Origin: Castellaniella sp.
GTDB lineage: Bacteria; Pseudomonadota; Gammaproteobacteria; Burkholderiales; Burkholderiaceae_B
Direction of reading: 5' to 3'
DNA: 64,000 nt
NCBI RefSeq assembly: GCF_034675845.1
Contig: NZ_JAUCCU010000001.1
Span: 1,240,001 to 1,304,000 of the forward strand
A model generated the notes under the pieces. The model saw only the letters and a program-made list of their open reading frames with translations, did not search any database and had not been told where the DNA came from. Of this stretch, positions 33,599-44,542 are shown piece by piece. Position numbers and translations under genes: made by a program. Each line of letters begins with the position of its first letter. Position 1 is the stretch's first letter.

Positions 33599-36162
33599 TG
33601 GCCCAGCAGGCCTTTCAGGGCGTTGCCGATGCGCTCGACGGGGTCTTTGTCGACGGCAGGCGCGGCGGGTTCGGTCTCGGGTTCAGGCAGCAACTGGTCG
33701 ATGGGGTCATTGCCCTTCAGTAGCCCCATCAAGCCGGATTTGACCACCTGCTGGATGGTTTGATTGCGAATGGCATCCCACTGCACGGCATAATCCGGCG
33801 CAACCCAGGCACCGGTGAGCTGCACGGGGATCGTCACCCCGGCCAGGCTGCGCAGGGCATCTTGCAGGGCTTTCGGCGGGCGAGTCGCCACCTGAATCAA
33901 AAGCTGCAAGTCCAACTGTTGTCGGGGCACATCCAGCGTGGCGGGCTTGCCTGCCGTTACCCGCACAGAAGCGGTATTGACCTGCAGCTTTGTGACCTGT
34001 CCCTGGCCGTTTTTCAGGTCTACCCGGCCATCCAGGGTGCTGAACAAGGTACTACGTCGAAGATCAAAGGGCGAGGACACCGCATCCATGCGGCCCTTGG
34101 CGATATTGCCCAAGGAAGCCGCAAGCTCGGTCAGGGTCTGGGCGGCATCCACCCCATGCACTGCACCCTCGCGCACCTGCCAGGACACCCGCCCCGACAG
34201 CGCCTGCATCCAGGCCTGCAGGCTGGTCCCCTGTGTTTTCAAATCCAACTGTGCTGCCGCCCGCCCGGACAAGAGATTATGGCCGGTCAGCGCCTGCATC
34301 AGGGGGGCGGCCGAGACCTTGTCCAGATCCATTTTCAGCGCCAGCGTCTGGGCAGCCGCCTGATTGACGGCCAGTTGCAACTGGCCGACGGCGGAACCCC
34401 CATAAAGATCCGCCGAGAACGCAGGCACCGCCAGCACACCACCAGCCAGTTGAATCGGCAGCGCCACCTGGGTCAGCTGCATATCATGCACGCGCAAATC
34501 AGCGATGCTGACATCGCCCTTGATGTTCTGTCCTTTGAGCCAGGCCAGGTCGATCGGCGTCTCTGCAGGGGGCTGGGCTGCGGCAGGCTGATCTGCCGTA
34601 TCCGGCTGGACTGCGGGCGCGCTGTCTGGCGCCACGGGCGCCACCGCTGCATCCCGGGGCAGCCAAGGATCAAGCAAAAGGCGCTCGGCACTCAGGGAAA
34701 ATATGGTCTGCGGATCATCCAGACCGGTGGTCGTGGACTTTAAAATCGCCTGGCTGCCATCGATCACAGCACTAAGGTCCACGTCCAGAACATCTTGAAG
34801 CAGGTCCAGGTGCAGGCTGCCGATCAAGGGAAATTCAGCCAAGGCCTGCTTCTGAGCAGACTCGCGCAGACTGACATCGCCCTGGATGGCCGTGAGGGCG
34901 CCCTTGCGCAGGCTGGTGTCCCAGGCCAATGGCGACGTGAACTTCAGGCGCAGCAAACGCTGGTCCTGGGTCAGGGCGGTGTCCAGGCTGGCCGTGCGAA
35001 ACTGCCATTGTCGGGCATTGCCGGTCAGCCCCTCCAGGCCCAGCGACATGGCCAGGGCGACCTGATCGTTCGTGGATTTGAAGGTGGCGACCAAGGGGTC
35101 GGCCTGGGCGGACTGTGGCGAGATCGCCAAGGACGGCGCATCCACGGCAAGCACCAATTGACGGCCTCGATCCTGACCCTCGGCGCGCAAGGCGAGCTTG
35201 GCGACCTGGAGTTCCATCTGCGCCTGATCCAGCCTCAGCTGACTGGCACCAAGACTGGCCTTCAGGTTGGCAATGGGGTGCGCCCCTACGATCTCGCCAC
35301 GAATGGTCAAGGCCAGATTATCGGCGGCAAAGCGGCGCTCCGCGCCCTTATAGGCCAGACTGCCCTTCAGGGCGGCTTCGGCCTGATCCAGATTGCCCAG
35401 ACGGCCATTCAACTGGACGTTGATCTTCTGGGCTGAATAGCCCTGTCTAGCCGGGTCCAGCCGCAACAGAGCCTGTGCCTGCAACTGGGCGTCCTGAACG
35501 GGGTCGGCACCCGCGATCTTCGCCCGCAGCGAAACATCAAAAGGCTGATCGAACGTGACCCGCCCGGTATTGGCCTCGATGCCCGACAGCGTGGTGGACA
35601 GGCCATCGGCCTGGTCCAGATAGTGGATCTGCCCACCTTTGAGTTCTAGTCCGGCAATGTCGATATTCAGGTCGGAACGCCCCCCAGGCCGGGGGGCGAT
35701 GGCCCGCGCCACCACCGCCAGCGGGCCAGTGACTTCGGCAGCATCCGGCGCAGCGCGCTCGTCGGCACCCAGCAAATCGCTGAAATTGAATCGGCCATGG
35801 GAGTCGCGCACCAACCAGGCCTTCAGGCCCGTGATGGCGACGTGATCCACCACCAACTGGTTGGACAACAGCGGCCAGATCGCCACCGCAAAGCGGGCAC
35901 TGTCGATCGAGATAAACGTGTCATCGGCCTGACGGTTGGACAATGACACCTGACTGACGGCCAGGCCGATGCGCGGAAACAAGGACAGGCTGATGTCGCC
36001 GTCTATCGTGAGGGTGCGCGCATAGCGATCGAACACAATCTGTTCAAGTCGGGATTTATAGGCATTCGGATTAAAGGTCAGCAGGAAAATAGCCAAACCG
36101 ACCACGGCCACCAGCAAGGCCAAGACCAGACTGAATACCCCCCGCTTCAACCAGACGTTCAT
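33595..36162 (-). CDS. asmA: AsmA-family protein
   Basis: This 855-residue protein is anchored by one N-terminal membrane helix (residues 8-28) and is otherwise periplasmic. NPNAYKSRLEQIV and LTIDGDISLSLFPRIGLAVSQVSLSN match the AsmA N-terminal domain, and the AsmA C-terminal region (SGRVSWQVREGAVHGVDAAQTL, LDVPRQQLDLQL) is present. AsmA-like proteins form long beta-groove structures thought to carry phospholipids to the outer membrane. A Pro/Ala/Gln-rich linker lies near residues 515-540. The gene is followed by the MOSC-N gene in overlap. Confidence 0.9.
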   Translation of the reverse strand: MNVWLKRGVFSLVLALLVAVVGLAIFLLTFNPNAYKSRLEQIVFDRYARTLTIDGDISLSLFPRIGLAVSQVSLSNRQADDTFISIDSARFAVAIWPLLSNQLVVDHVAITGLKAWLVRDSHGRFNFSDLLGADERAAPDAAEVTGPLAVVARAIAPRPGGRSDLNIDIAGLELKGGQIHYLDQADGLSTTLSGIEANTGRVTFDQPFDVSLRAKIAGADPVQDAQLQAQALLRLDPARQGYSAQKINVQLNGRLGNLDQAEAALKGSLAYKGAERRFAADNLALTIRGEIVGAHPIANLKASLGASQLRLDQAQMELQVAKLALRAEGQDRGRQLVLAVDAPSLAISPQSAQADPLVATFKSTNDQVALAMSLGLEGLTGNARQWQFRTASLDTALTQDQRLLRLKFTSPLAWDTSLRKGALTAIQGDVSLRESAQKQALAEFPLIGSLHLDLLQDVLDVDLSAVIDGSQAILKSTTTGLDDPQTIFSLSAERLLLDPWLPRDAAVAPVAPDSAPAVQPDTADQPAAAQPPAETPIDLAWLKGQNIKGDVSIADLRVHDMQLTQVALPIQLAGGVLAVPAFSADLYGGSAVGQLQLAVNQAAAQTLALKMDLDKVSAAPLMQALTGHNLLSGRAAAQLDLKTQGTSLQAWMQALSGRVSWQVREGAVHGVDAAQTLTELAASLGNIAKGRMDAVSSPFDLRRSTLFSTLDGRVDLKNGQGQVTKLQVNTASVRVTAGKPATLDVPRQQLDLQLLIQVATRPPKALQDALRSLAGVTIPVQLTGAWVAPDYAVQWDAIRNQTIQQVVKSGLMGLLKGNDPIDQLLPEPETEPAAPAVDKDPVERIGNALKGLLGQ

Positions 36163-36321
36163 AAAAATCCCGTGATTTCAAACCGTGCAGACCGCGATCA
36201 TGCGGACAATAGCCGAAATGCTAACCCATGCCTGACCCTGACCGTGCAGGAATCGAAGACGAAACGATACGTTTGCGCCTCTACATATAAGCATGGCTGA
36301 ATAATCCATATTTATATTACT

Positions 36322-36331
36322 TATAGCTATA
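36322..36331. promoter_or_regulatory. AT-rich promoter region with TATAGCTATA palindrome before metY
   Basis: The 256 bases between asmA and metY include an AT-rich patch (36296-36340) with a perfect 10-base palindrome and TATATT/TATATA -10-like words. It could hold the divergent promoters or a regulator site. I do not see a SAM riboswitch consensus. Confidence 0.3.
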
Positions 36332-36418
36332 TACAAAGCGCAGCAAAATGCTGTGTTCAAACGCGGTTCGCCATTACCATGGACGTTTGCTCGACCACAA
36401 CATATCGCAGGAGGCGAC

Positions 36419-37699
36419 ATGAGCCGAAAATTCGAGACCCTGGCCATTCATGCGGGCTACGCCCCCGACCCCACCACAAAATCGGTCGCGGTCCCGATCT
36501 ATCAGACCACATCCTATGCATTCGATGATACTCAGCATGGTGCCGATCTGTTCGATCTGAAGGTGCCGGGCAACATCTACACGCGCATCATGAACCCCAC
36601 CACGGCGGTTCTGGAAGAACGTGTGGCTGCCCTGGAAGGCGGCGTAGCTGCCCTGGCGGTGGCCTCTGGCATGACGGCCATTACCTATGCCATCCAGACC
36701 ATCGCCCAGGTGGGCGACAACATCGTCTCCACCAGCAAGCTCTATGGCGGCACGTATAACCTGTTTGCGCATACCTTCCCGCGCCAGGGGCTGGAGGTCC
36801 GCTTCGCGGCCCACGACGACATCGATGCCCTGGAAGCCCTGATCGACGACCGCACGCGCGCGGTGTTCTGCGAATCCATCGGCAATCCGGCAGGCAACAT
36901 CATCGACATCCAGGCCCTGGCCGAGGCTGCCCACCGTCATGGCGTGCCGCTGATCGTGGACAATACCGTGGCCTCGCCCGCCCTGTGCCGCCCCATCGAA
37001 TGGGGCGCCGATATCGTCGTGCATGCCCTGACCAAATACATGGGCGGCCACGGCACCAGCATCGCCGGGGCCGTGGTGGATGCCGGGACTTTCCCCTGGG
37101 CCAAGCACCGCGACCGCTTCCCCATGCTCAACGAGCCTGATCCGTCCTACCACGGCGTGGTCTACACCGAGGCCTTCGGCCCAGCGGCGTTCATCGGACG
37201 CTGCCGCGTTGTGCCGCTGCGCAACACCGGTGGGGCGATCTCACCGTTCAATTCGTTTCTGATCCTGCAAGGCATCGAAACCCTGCCGCTGCGCATGGAA
37301 CGCCACACCGCCAATGCCATGGCGGTGGCACAATTCCTGCAGTCGCATCCGCAAGTCGCCTGGGTCAATTATGCGGGCTTGCCGCAGCATGCCGAACACG
37401 CCTTGGCGAAAAAATACATGGGCGGCGCCCCCGCCAGCATTCTGTCGTTCGGCATTAAAGGCGGACTGCCGGCCGGCACGAAATTCATCGATGCGCTGCA
37501 ACTGATCCTGCGCCTGGTCAACATCGGCGATGCCAAATCCCTGGCCTGCCACCCGGCCTCCACCACCCACCGGCAACTCAACCCCGAAGAACTGGCCCGC
37601 GCCGGCGTTGGCGAAGACATGATCCGCCTGTCCATCGGCATCGAACACATCGACGACATCCTGGACGACCTGCGCCAGGCACTGGACGCCAGTCATTGA
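36419..37699 (+). CDS. metY: O-acetylhomoserine sulfhydrylase (aminocarboxypropyltransferase)
   Basis: This 426-residue PLP enzyme makes homocysteine from O-acetylhomoserine and sulfide. KFETLAIHAGYAPDPTTKSVAVPIYQTTSYAF and LEGGVAALAVASGMTAI are family hallmarks. The PLP lysine is expected in VHALTKYMGGHGTS near residue 208, and KSLACHPASTTHRQL near 378. CAGGAGG precedes the ATG at 36419. It stands alone, 49 bases before the transhydrogenase operon. Confidence 0.92.
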   Translation: MSRKFETLAIHAGYAPDPTTKSVAVPIYQTTSYAFDDTQHGADLFDLKVPGNIYTRIMNPTTAVLEERVAALEGGVAALAVASGMTAITYAIQTIAQVGDNIVSTSKLYGGTYNLFAHTFPRQGLEVRFAAHDDIDALEALIDDRTRAVFCESIGNPAGNIIDIQALAEAAHRHGVPLIVDNTVASPALCRPIEWGADIVVHALTKYMGGHGTSIAGAVVDAGTFPWAKHRDRFPMLNEPDPSYHGVVYTEAFGPAAFIGRCRVVPLRNTGGAISPFNSFLILQGIETLPLRMERHTANAMAVAQFLQSHPQVAWVNYAGLPQHAEHALAKKYMGGAPASILSFGIKGGLPAGTKFIDALQLILRLVNIGDAKSLACHPASTTHRQLNPEELARAGVGEDMIRLSIGIEHIDDILDDLRQALDASH

Positions 37700-37748
37700 A
37701 TAACGGACAGATCATGTTCTTGCTCATACATAAGCACAGGAGATCACA

Positions 37749-38867
37749 ATGCAGATAGGCATTCCGCGTGAGACCCTGCCCGGGGAAACCCGGGTGGCCG
37801 CGATTCCGGATACCGTTAAAAAACTGGTTCAAGCCGGCCATCAGGTGCGGATCGAACGCGATGCGGGCCTGGCGGCACGATATCGCGATTCCGATTACGA
37901 AGCCGTCGGGGCCACCCTGGTGGATAGCGCTCAGGCGCTGGGGGCCGAACTCGTCCTGAAGGTCCGCCGTCCTGACGCTGCCGAGCTGGCCCACATGCCA
38001 TCGGGCGGCGTCTTGCTGGGCATGCTGGACCCCTTCGATCTGGACGGGCTGCGGCCGCTGGCCGACGCGGGCCTGACGGCCTTTGCCCTGGAAGCCGCCC
38101 CACGCACCACCCGGGCACAGAGCCTGGACGTGCTGTCCTCGCAGTCCAATCTGGCTGGCTATAAAGCCGTACTGCTGGCCACCCAATACTATGGTCGCAT
38201 CTTCCCCATGATGATGACGGCAGCCGGGACGCTGAAAGCCGCCCGCGTCGTGGTGTTGGGCGCTGGCGTCGCCGGTCTGCAGGCCATCGCCACAGCCCGG
38301 CGCCTGGGCGCGGTGGTCGAGGCCTCCGACGTGCGTCCGGCGGCCCGCGAACAAATCGAGTCCCTGGGCGGGAAATTCATCGACGTGCCCTACGAGACCG
38401 ACGAAGAACGCGACATCGCCCAAGGCGTCGGCGGTTATGCCCGCCCCATGCCCGCCGCCTGGATGGCGCGTCAGGCCGCGCTGGTGGCCGAACGCTGCAA
38501 ACAGGCCGACATCATTATCACCACGGCCTTGATCCCGGGGCGCCCTGCCCCCGTGCTGATCCAGCCAGAAACCGTGGATGCCATGAAACCCGGTTCCGTC
38601 ATCGTGGACATGGCAGTCGAACGTGGGGGCAACTGCCCGCTGTCGGTCGCTGGACAGGTCATCGAACACCAGGGGGTGACCCTGGTCGGCCTGACCAATC
38701 TGCCCGCCCTGCTGGCCACGGACGCATCCGCCCTGTATGCCCGCAACCTCCTGGATTTCCTGAAACTCATCATCAATGCCGAAGGCCAGCTTGCCCTGCC
38801 GGACGATGACGACATCATCAAAGCCTGCCTGGTGTGCCAGGGCGGCCAGCTACTAAGGAGCGCCTGA
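37749..38867 (+). CDS. pntAA: Proton-translocating NAD(P) transhydrogenase, alpha subunit part 1
   Basis: This 372-residue soluble NAD(H)-binding domain I starts IGIPRETLPGETRVAAIPDTVKKL. RAQSLDVLSSQSNLAGYKAV is near residue 120, and the Rossmann motif VVLGAGVAGLQAIATARRLGA near 168 carries the nucleotide. It works with PntAB and PntB to make NADPH at the expense of the proton gradient. The alpha subunit is split into two genes, as in Rhodospirillum-type enzymes. The stop overlaps the pntAB start (TGATG). Confidence 0.94.
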   Translation: MQIGIPRETLPGETRVAAIPDTVKKLVQAGHQVRIERDAGLAARYRDSDYEAVGATLVDSAQALGAELVLKVRRPDAAELAHMPSGGVLLGMLDPFDLDGLRPLADAGLTAFALEAAPRTTRAQSLDVLSSQSNLAGYKAVLLATQYYGRIFPMMMTAAGTLKAARVVVLGAGVAGLQAIATARRLGAVVEASDVRPAAREQIESLGGKFIDVPYETDEERDIAQGVGGYARPMPAAWMARQAALVAERCKQADIIITTALIPGRPAPVLIQPETVDAMKPGSVIVDMAVERGGNCPLSVAGQVIEHQGVTLVGLTNLPALLATDASALYARNLLDFLKLIINAEGQLALPDDDDIIKACLVCQGGQLLRSA

Positions 38868-39171
38868 TGGAAGCCGTGAATCCCACCCTGATCAACATCA
38901 TTATTTTCGTGCTGGCCGTGTATGTCGGCTTCCACGTGGTCTGGAATGTCACCCCGGCCCTGCATACGCCGCTGATGGCGGTCACCAACGCCATCTCGGC
39001 CATCGTGATCGTGGGCGCCATGCTGGCCACAGCCCTGACGGACGGCGGCCTGGCGCAAAGCATGGGCGGCATTGCCGTGGCGCTGGCGGCGGTCAACGTG
39101 TTCGGCGGTTTCCTGGTCACCCAGCGCATGCTGGAAATGTTCAAGAAAAAGGAACGCAAGGGGGGTCAGTC

Positions 39172-39175
<4 letters not shown>
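38867..39175 (+). CDS. pntAB: NAD(P) transhydrogenase, alpha subunit part 2 (membrane)
   Basis: This 102-residue membrane subunit has about three helices. HTPLMAVTNAISAIVIVGA is the conserved PntA membrane motif, and VFGGFLVTQRMLEMFKKKE closes the protein. The start at 38867 overlaps the pntAA stop by one base, with AAGGAG in front. Confidence 0.94.
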
Positions 39176-40608
<1,433 letters not shown>

Positions 40609-40680
40609 GGCGGCGCAGCAAGCAGCCGGGGTTTCCCAGATGCCCTGACGGCAAGCACTGAATCAGGTGACCCCTGGCAT

Positions 40681-40710
40681 AACGGCCCGCGTTTGCGGGC
40701 CGTTATCGTT
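40681..40710 (+). terminator. Hairpin after pntB
   Basis: AACGGCCCGC and GCGGGCCGTT form a perfect 10-bp stem with a 4-base loop, followed by a weak T-tract (ATCGTTT). It probably ends the pnt operon. Confidence 0.65.
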
Positions 40711-40753
40711 TAGAATCAACACTGGAAACATTCAGTCCTTTATTTTTCTGATT

Positions 40754-41494
40754 ATGGCCTTTGCAGAAGACGACCCCTTCGCTGTATCACAAAAATTCGA
40801 AATCCAAAGCCTGCTTCAAGGGCTGCTGGATAAGCACGTCCTGGTGCGCCTGGATGTGCCTGGTCATGCCGTGTCGATTATCTCCACGGTTCTCGACCTT
40901 GACCCCAAAAAAGGCTTGGTCATCCTGGACAATGCTTCCGAAGACGCCCTGAACCGGCAGCTACTGCAGGCACCGGCCGTGCGGCTGCAGGGCCTGCTGA
41001 ATCGGGTCATGATCGAATTCCAGGGCCCCATGCACCCAGCCTCCCAGGGCGGCAAGCCCGCCTTGGCTCTGGAATGGCCCACGACCGTGCGGCGCATCCA
41101 ACGGCGTGAATCTTTCCGCATGGACGTGCCCACCACCCGGCCCGCCACCTGCCTGATCCGCGATCCAGGCCTGCCCGAAGGCGAACTCAGCTTCAATCTG
41201 GCCAACATCAGCGCGGGCGGGCTGCAGTTGATCGACCGCACCGGCTTGCTGGCCAGCCGGGAAGTCGGCACTTTTTTCGATGACGCCATCCTGAGCATGC
41301 CCGACGTCGGTGTCCTGGATGTCAATCTGCGCCTGCTGCGCCACGACCAACTGATCCAAGAAGGCGGCAAGCCGCCCATGCAACTGATCGCATTGCGCTT
41401 CTTCAACCTGGCCTCGAACCTCCAGATCACCATACAGCAGTACGTCAGCACCCTGGAACGCGCCGTCCTGGCGCGACGCTGGGGCGGCGATTAA
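40754..41494 (+). CDS. ycgR: YcgR-like flagellar brake / PilZ-domain c-di-GMP receptor
   Basis: This 246-residue protein has an N-terminal YcgR domain (residues about 10-105) and a C-terminal PilZ domain. Both c-di-GMP motifs are visible: RRESFRMDVP (RxxxR-like, near residue 119) and NISAGGLQL (near 163). YcgR binds the flagellar motor when c-di-GMP is high and slows swimming. The ATG at 40754 is preferred over an upstream opening that overlaps the pntB terminator. Its stop codon lies inside the operator of the next operon. Confidence 0.85.
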   Translation: MAFAEDDPFAVSQKFEIQSLLQGLLDKHVLVRLDVPGHAVSIISTVLDLDPKKGLVILDNASEDALNRQLLQAPAVRLQGLLNRVMIEFQGPMHPASQGGKPALALEWPTTVRRIQRRESFRMDVPTTRPATCLIRDPGLPEGELSFNLANISAGGLQLIDRTGLLASREVGTFFDDAILSMPDVGVLDVNLRLLRHDQLIQEGGKPPMQLIALRFFNLASNLQITIQQYVSTLERAVLARRWGGD

Positions 41495-41514
41495 TATACT
41501 GATTGCATATTTAA
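41491..41514. promoter_or_regulatory. Putative GntR operator of the hydroxyproline catabolic operon
   Basis: TTAATAT-N9-ATATTTAA lies 52 bases before the D-amino-acid dehydrogenase start. The same half-sites at the same 9-base spacing precede the TRAP transporter operon at 51470-51492. The site overlaps the ycgR stop codon. Confidence 0.6.
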
Positions 41515-41566
41515 TGACGCTGTGCCACCATGGGGGGAGACTATCCAATCGACCCCCAAGGACTCC

Positions 41567-42823
41567 ATGCACGCGACTTCCTGCGACATCGCCATCGTTG
41601 GTGGCGGCATCATCGGCGCCAGCTGCGCCCTGGCCTTAAGCGATCTGGGCCAGGATGTCCTGCTGATCGAACCCCAGGATCTGGCCAGCGGCGCCAGCAA
41701 GGGCAATGCCGGGGGGCTGGCATTTGCCGATATCCTGCCGCTGGCTTCGCCGCGCATCATCCGCCAGGCATTGCATTGGCTATCCGATCCCTTGGGGCCA
41801 TTAAGCCTGCCACCGGCATATCTGCCGCGCATGCTGCCGTGGCTGGTGCATATGTGGCGCGCCAGCCTGCGCGACCGCTATTCAGCCAACATCCGCGCCC
41901 AGGCGGCCCTGATGACGCTGGCGCACGACGAAATGATGGCCATGCTGGAACAAGCCGGCTTAATGAACCATCTGCACAGCCAGGGGGTGCTAGAGGTCTA
42001 CGAAGGCGAAAAACGCTACCAGGCCTCGATGGACAATACCCACTGGCGCACCCGCTATGGCATCGAAAGCCAGACCCTGCAGGGCGCGGATTTGGCGCAC
42101 TGCCAACCCGGCCTGTCACCGCAGTTCACCCACGGCATCTATATCCCCAGTTGGCGCAACGTAGCCGACCCGCAGGCATTAGGCCAGGCCATCGGCCAGG
42201 CAGCGATAGATCGCGGGGTACGGCATCTGCGCCAGTCCGTGCGCTGGCTGCAGCCCATGGGCGCCGGGGCACGCCTGATCCTGGAAGACGGCAGCCAACT
42301 GCAGGCACGTCAGGTCGTGCTGGCGGCGGGCGCGCACTCGCACCTGCTGGCGCGTGGCCTGGGGGACCGCATTCCGCTGGAAACCGAGCGCGGCTACAAC
42401 ACCACCCTGGCGCCCGACGCGCTGGACCTGCGCCAGCAGATTACCTTTGGCGATCACGGCTTTGTGATTTCGCCGCTGACCTGCGGCATCCGCGTCGGCG
42501 GGGCGGTCGAACTGGCCGGCCTGGATCGGGCGCCCAATTATCGCCGCGCCCAGGTCATGCTGGATAAAGCCAAGGCATTTTTTCCAGACCTGAAAGCCGA
42601 CGGCGGCACGCAGTGGATGGGGTTTCGCCCCAGCCTGCCGGACTCGCTGCCAATCATTGCGCGTTCGCCCCGGCACCCCGCCGTGGTGTACGCCTTTGGA
42701 CACGGCCACCTGGGTCTGACACAAAGCGCAGCCACGGCGCGGTTGGTGCACGACCTGATCAGCGATCAGACCCCGGCAGTCGACTTGCAGCCATATCGGG
42801 TGGATCGCTTCCGCCTGCTGTAA
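41567..42823 (+). CDS. FAD-dependent D-amino-acid dehydrogenase, probable D-hydroxyproline dehydrogenase
   Basis: This 418-residue DAO-family flavoprotein starts with CDIAIVGGGIIGASCALALSDLGQDVLLIEP, the dinucleotide-binding fold, and ends with the family's WMGFRPSLPDSLPIIA...GHGHLGLTQSAATARLV. It should pass electrons to quinone or another carrier rather than NAD. Its pairing with 4-hydroxyproline epimerase suggests oxidation of cis-4-hydroxy-D-proline to pyrroline-4-hydroxy-2-carboxylate. It could instead be a general DadA. The start at 41567 has AAGGAC in front. Confidence 0.85.
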   Translation: MHATSCDIAIVGGGIIGASCALALSDLGQDVLLIEPQDLASGASKGNAGGLAFADILPLASPRIIRQALHWLSDPLGPLSLPPAYLPRMLPWLVHMWRASLRDRYSANIRAQAALMTLAHDEMMAMLEQAGLMNHLHSQGVLEVYEGEKRYQASMDNTHWRTRYGIESQTLQGADLAHCQPGLSPQFTHGIYIPSWRNVADPQALGQAIGQAAIDRGVRHLRQSVRWLQPMGAGARLILEDGSQLQARQVVLAAGAHSHLLARGLGDRIPLETERGYNTTLAPDALDLRQQITFGDHGFVISPLTCGIRVGGAVELAGLDRAPNYRRAQVMLDKAKAFFPDLKADGGTQWMGFRPSLPDSLPIIARSPRHPAVVYAFGHGHLGLTQSAATARLVHDLISDQTPAVDLQPYRVDRFRLL

Positions 42824-42851
42824 ACAAAAGACAGAAAAGGGAATTGATGGC

Positions 42852-43790
42852 ATGAAACGTATTTCGATCTTGGATTCGCACACGGGCGGAGAACCCACCC
42901 GGCTGGTGCTGGATGGGTTTCCGGATCTGGGCACAGGCGACATGGCGCAGCGCCGCGACGTGCTGGCCCAGCAGCACGATGCCTGGCGACGCACGGTCAT
43001 TCTGGAGCCGCGCGGCCATGATGTGCTGGTCGGCGCCCTGCTCTGCCCGCCCCAGGACCCCACGGCGGCGGCCGGGGTGATTTTTTTCAACAATACCGGC
43101 TATCTGGGCATGTGCGGACACGGCACCATCGGCCTGATCGCTTCGTTGGCGTACCTGGGCCGTATTCAGCCGGGCATGCACCGCATCGAAACCCCGGTGG
43201 GCACCGTCGAGGGAACATTGCACGAAGACAGCAGCGTCAGCGTGCGCAATGTGCCGTCCTACCGCTATCGTCAGGCGGTACAGGTCTCAGTCCCCGGCGT
43301 GGGCCAGATTACAGGCGACATTGCCTGGGGGGGAAACTGGTTCTTTCTGGTCGATGCCCCGGATCTCGTGCGCCCAGGGGCCGATACGCAAAAACTGACA
43401 GACATTACCTGGGCCATCAGCCAGGCACTGCAAGACCAAGGCATCCACGGCCGCGACGGGGCAATCATCGACCACATCGAGCTTTTCGGTCCGGATGAGC
43501 ACGCCGACAGTCGCAGTTTCGTGCTGTGTCCCGGCAAGGCCTATGATCGATCGCCCTGCGGCACCGGCACCAGCGCAAAAATCGCCTGTCTGGCCGCCGA
43601 CGGCAAGCTGCAGCCCGGCGCCACCTGGCAGCAGGCCAGCATCATCGGCAGCCGGTTCTTCGCCAGCTACCAGCCTGGGGACGACACCGGCACCGTGATT
43701 CCAACCATTCGGGGATCAGCCCATATCAGCGGGGAAACCACGCTGATTCTGCAGGACGACGACCCATTCATCTGGGGGATCAGCGCCTGA
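42852..43790 (+). CDS. 4-hydroxyproline 2-epimerase
   Basis: This 312-residue cofactor-independent enzyme of the proline racemase family interconverts trans-4-hydroxy-L-proline and cis-4-hydroxy-D-proline. Both catalytic cysteines are present: Cys88 (LGMCGHGTIG) and Cys236 (DRSPCGTGTSAK). This argues for epimerase activity rather than the Cys/Thr dehydratase subtype. The N-terminal DSHTGGEPTR is typical. It is 28 bases after the dehydrogenase, and its stop overlaps the regulator start (TGATG). Confidence 0.92.
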   Translation: MKRISILDSHTGGEPTRLVLDGFPDLGTGDMAQRRDVLAQQHDAWRRTVILEPRGHDVLVGALLCPPQDPTAAAGVIFFNNTGYLGMCGHGTIGLIASLAYLGRIQPGMHRIETPVGTVEGTLHEDSSVSVRNVPSYRYRQAVQVSVPGVGQITGDIAWGGNWFFLVDAPDLVRPGADTQKLTDITWAISQALQDQGIHGRDGAIIDHIELFGPDEHADSRSFVLCPGKAYDRSPCGTGTSAKIACLAADGKLQPGATWQQASIIGSRFFASYQPGDDTGTVIPTIRGSAHISGETTLILQDDDPFIWGISA

Positions 43791-44440
43791 TGACGCCCGC
43801 ACCGACCAAACAAAGGGCCACCGAGTCAGCCTATGATGCCATCGAACAGCTCATTGCCACCTTGCAGCTGGAACCCAACCAGCCCATTGTAGAAAGCGAC
43901 CTGATCCAGCTTACCGGCCTGGGTCGCACACCGATTCGCGAGGCCTTGATGCGGCTGGTAGCCCGCGGGCTGATCGAACAACAGCCGCGCCGAGGGCTGC
44001 GGGTCAGCGAGATCCGCATTGCCGAGCACCTGATCCTGATCGACACACGGCGGGTCCTGGAGCGCCTGATCGCAACTTCGTCCGCCCGCCGGGCCACACC
44101 GGATCAACGCGCACGCCTGCTGCAGTGCGGACAGGATATGATGGATGCTGCACAACGCAGCGATCTGACGGCTTATATGCAGGCAGATCAGGCGCTGGAC
44201 CGGATCAACCACGAGGCCTGCCGCAACCCCTACGCGGTACAGGCCATCGTGCCGATGATCATTCAGTGCCGTCGATTTTGGTATGCCTATCAGCACGAGG
44301 GCGATCTGGAACGCGGCGCGCGCAGCCACCTGATGGAAGTCGAGGGCATCCATGCCAACGACGCAGAACGCGCAGTCGCCGGGGCCGATGCGCTGATGGA
44401 TTATCTGACGGAATTCACACGGACGGTAATCGAGGCCTGA
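43790..44440 (+). CDS. GntR-family transcriptional regulator (FCD type)
   Basis: This 216-residue regulator has a winged helix (IVESDLIQLTGLGRTPIREALMRLVARGLIEQQPRRGLRVSEI, residues about 34-76) and a C-terminal helical FCD ligand domain. It is coupled to the epimerase by one overlapping base, so it is very probably the local regulator of hydroxyproline use. The palindromes at 41491 and 51467 are its likely operators. Confidence 0.88.
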   Translation: MTPAPTKQRATESAYDAIEQLIATLQLEPNQPIVESDLIQLTGLGRTPIREALMRLVARGLIEQQPRRGLRVSEIRIAEHLILIDTRRVLERLIATSSARRATPDQRARLLQCGQDMMDAAQRSDLTAYMQADQALDRINHEACRNPYAVQAIVPMIIQCRRFWYAYQHEGDLERGARSHLMEVEGIHANDAERAVAGADALMDYLTEFTRTVIEA

Positions 44441-44542
44441 TGGGGCTTGCGCTTCAGCGAATGCCCCCACTGCCGCCATGGTGGTGCCATTGCCAAGACT
44501 GGGCGACAATGGACCGTCTGAACCACATGCGGGCAGGCTGCG

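Noticed and set aside
36163..36418. SAM riboswitch before metY
   Set aside because: I could not find the conserved core of any SAM riboswitch class; only an AT-rich promoter-like patch is present.
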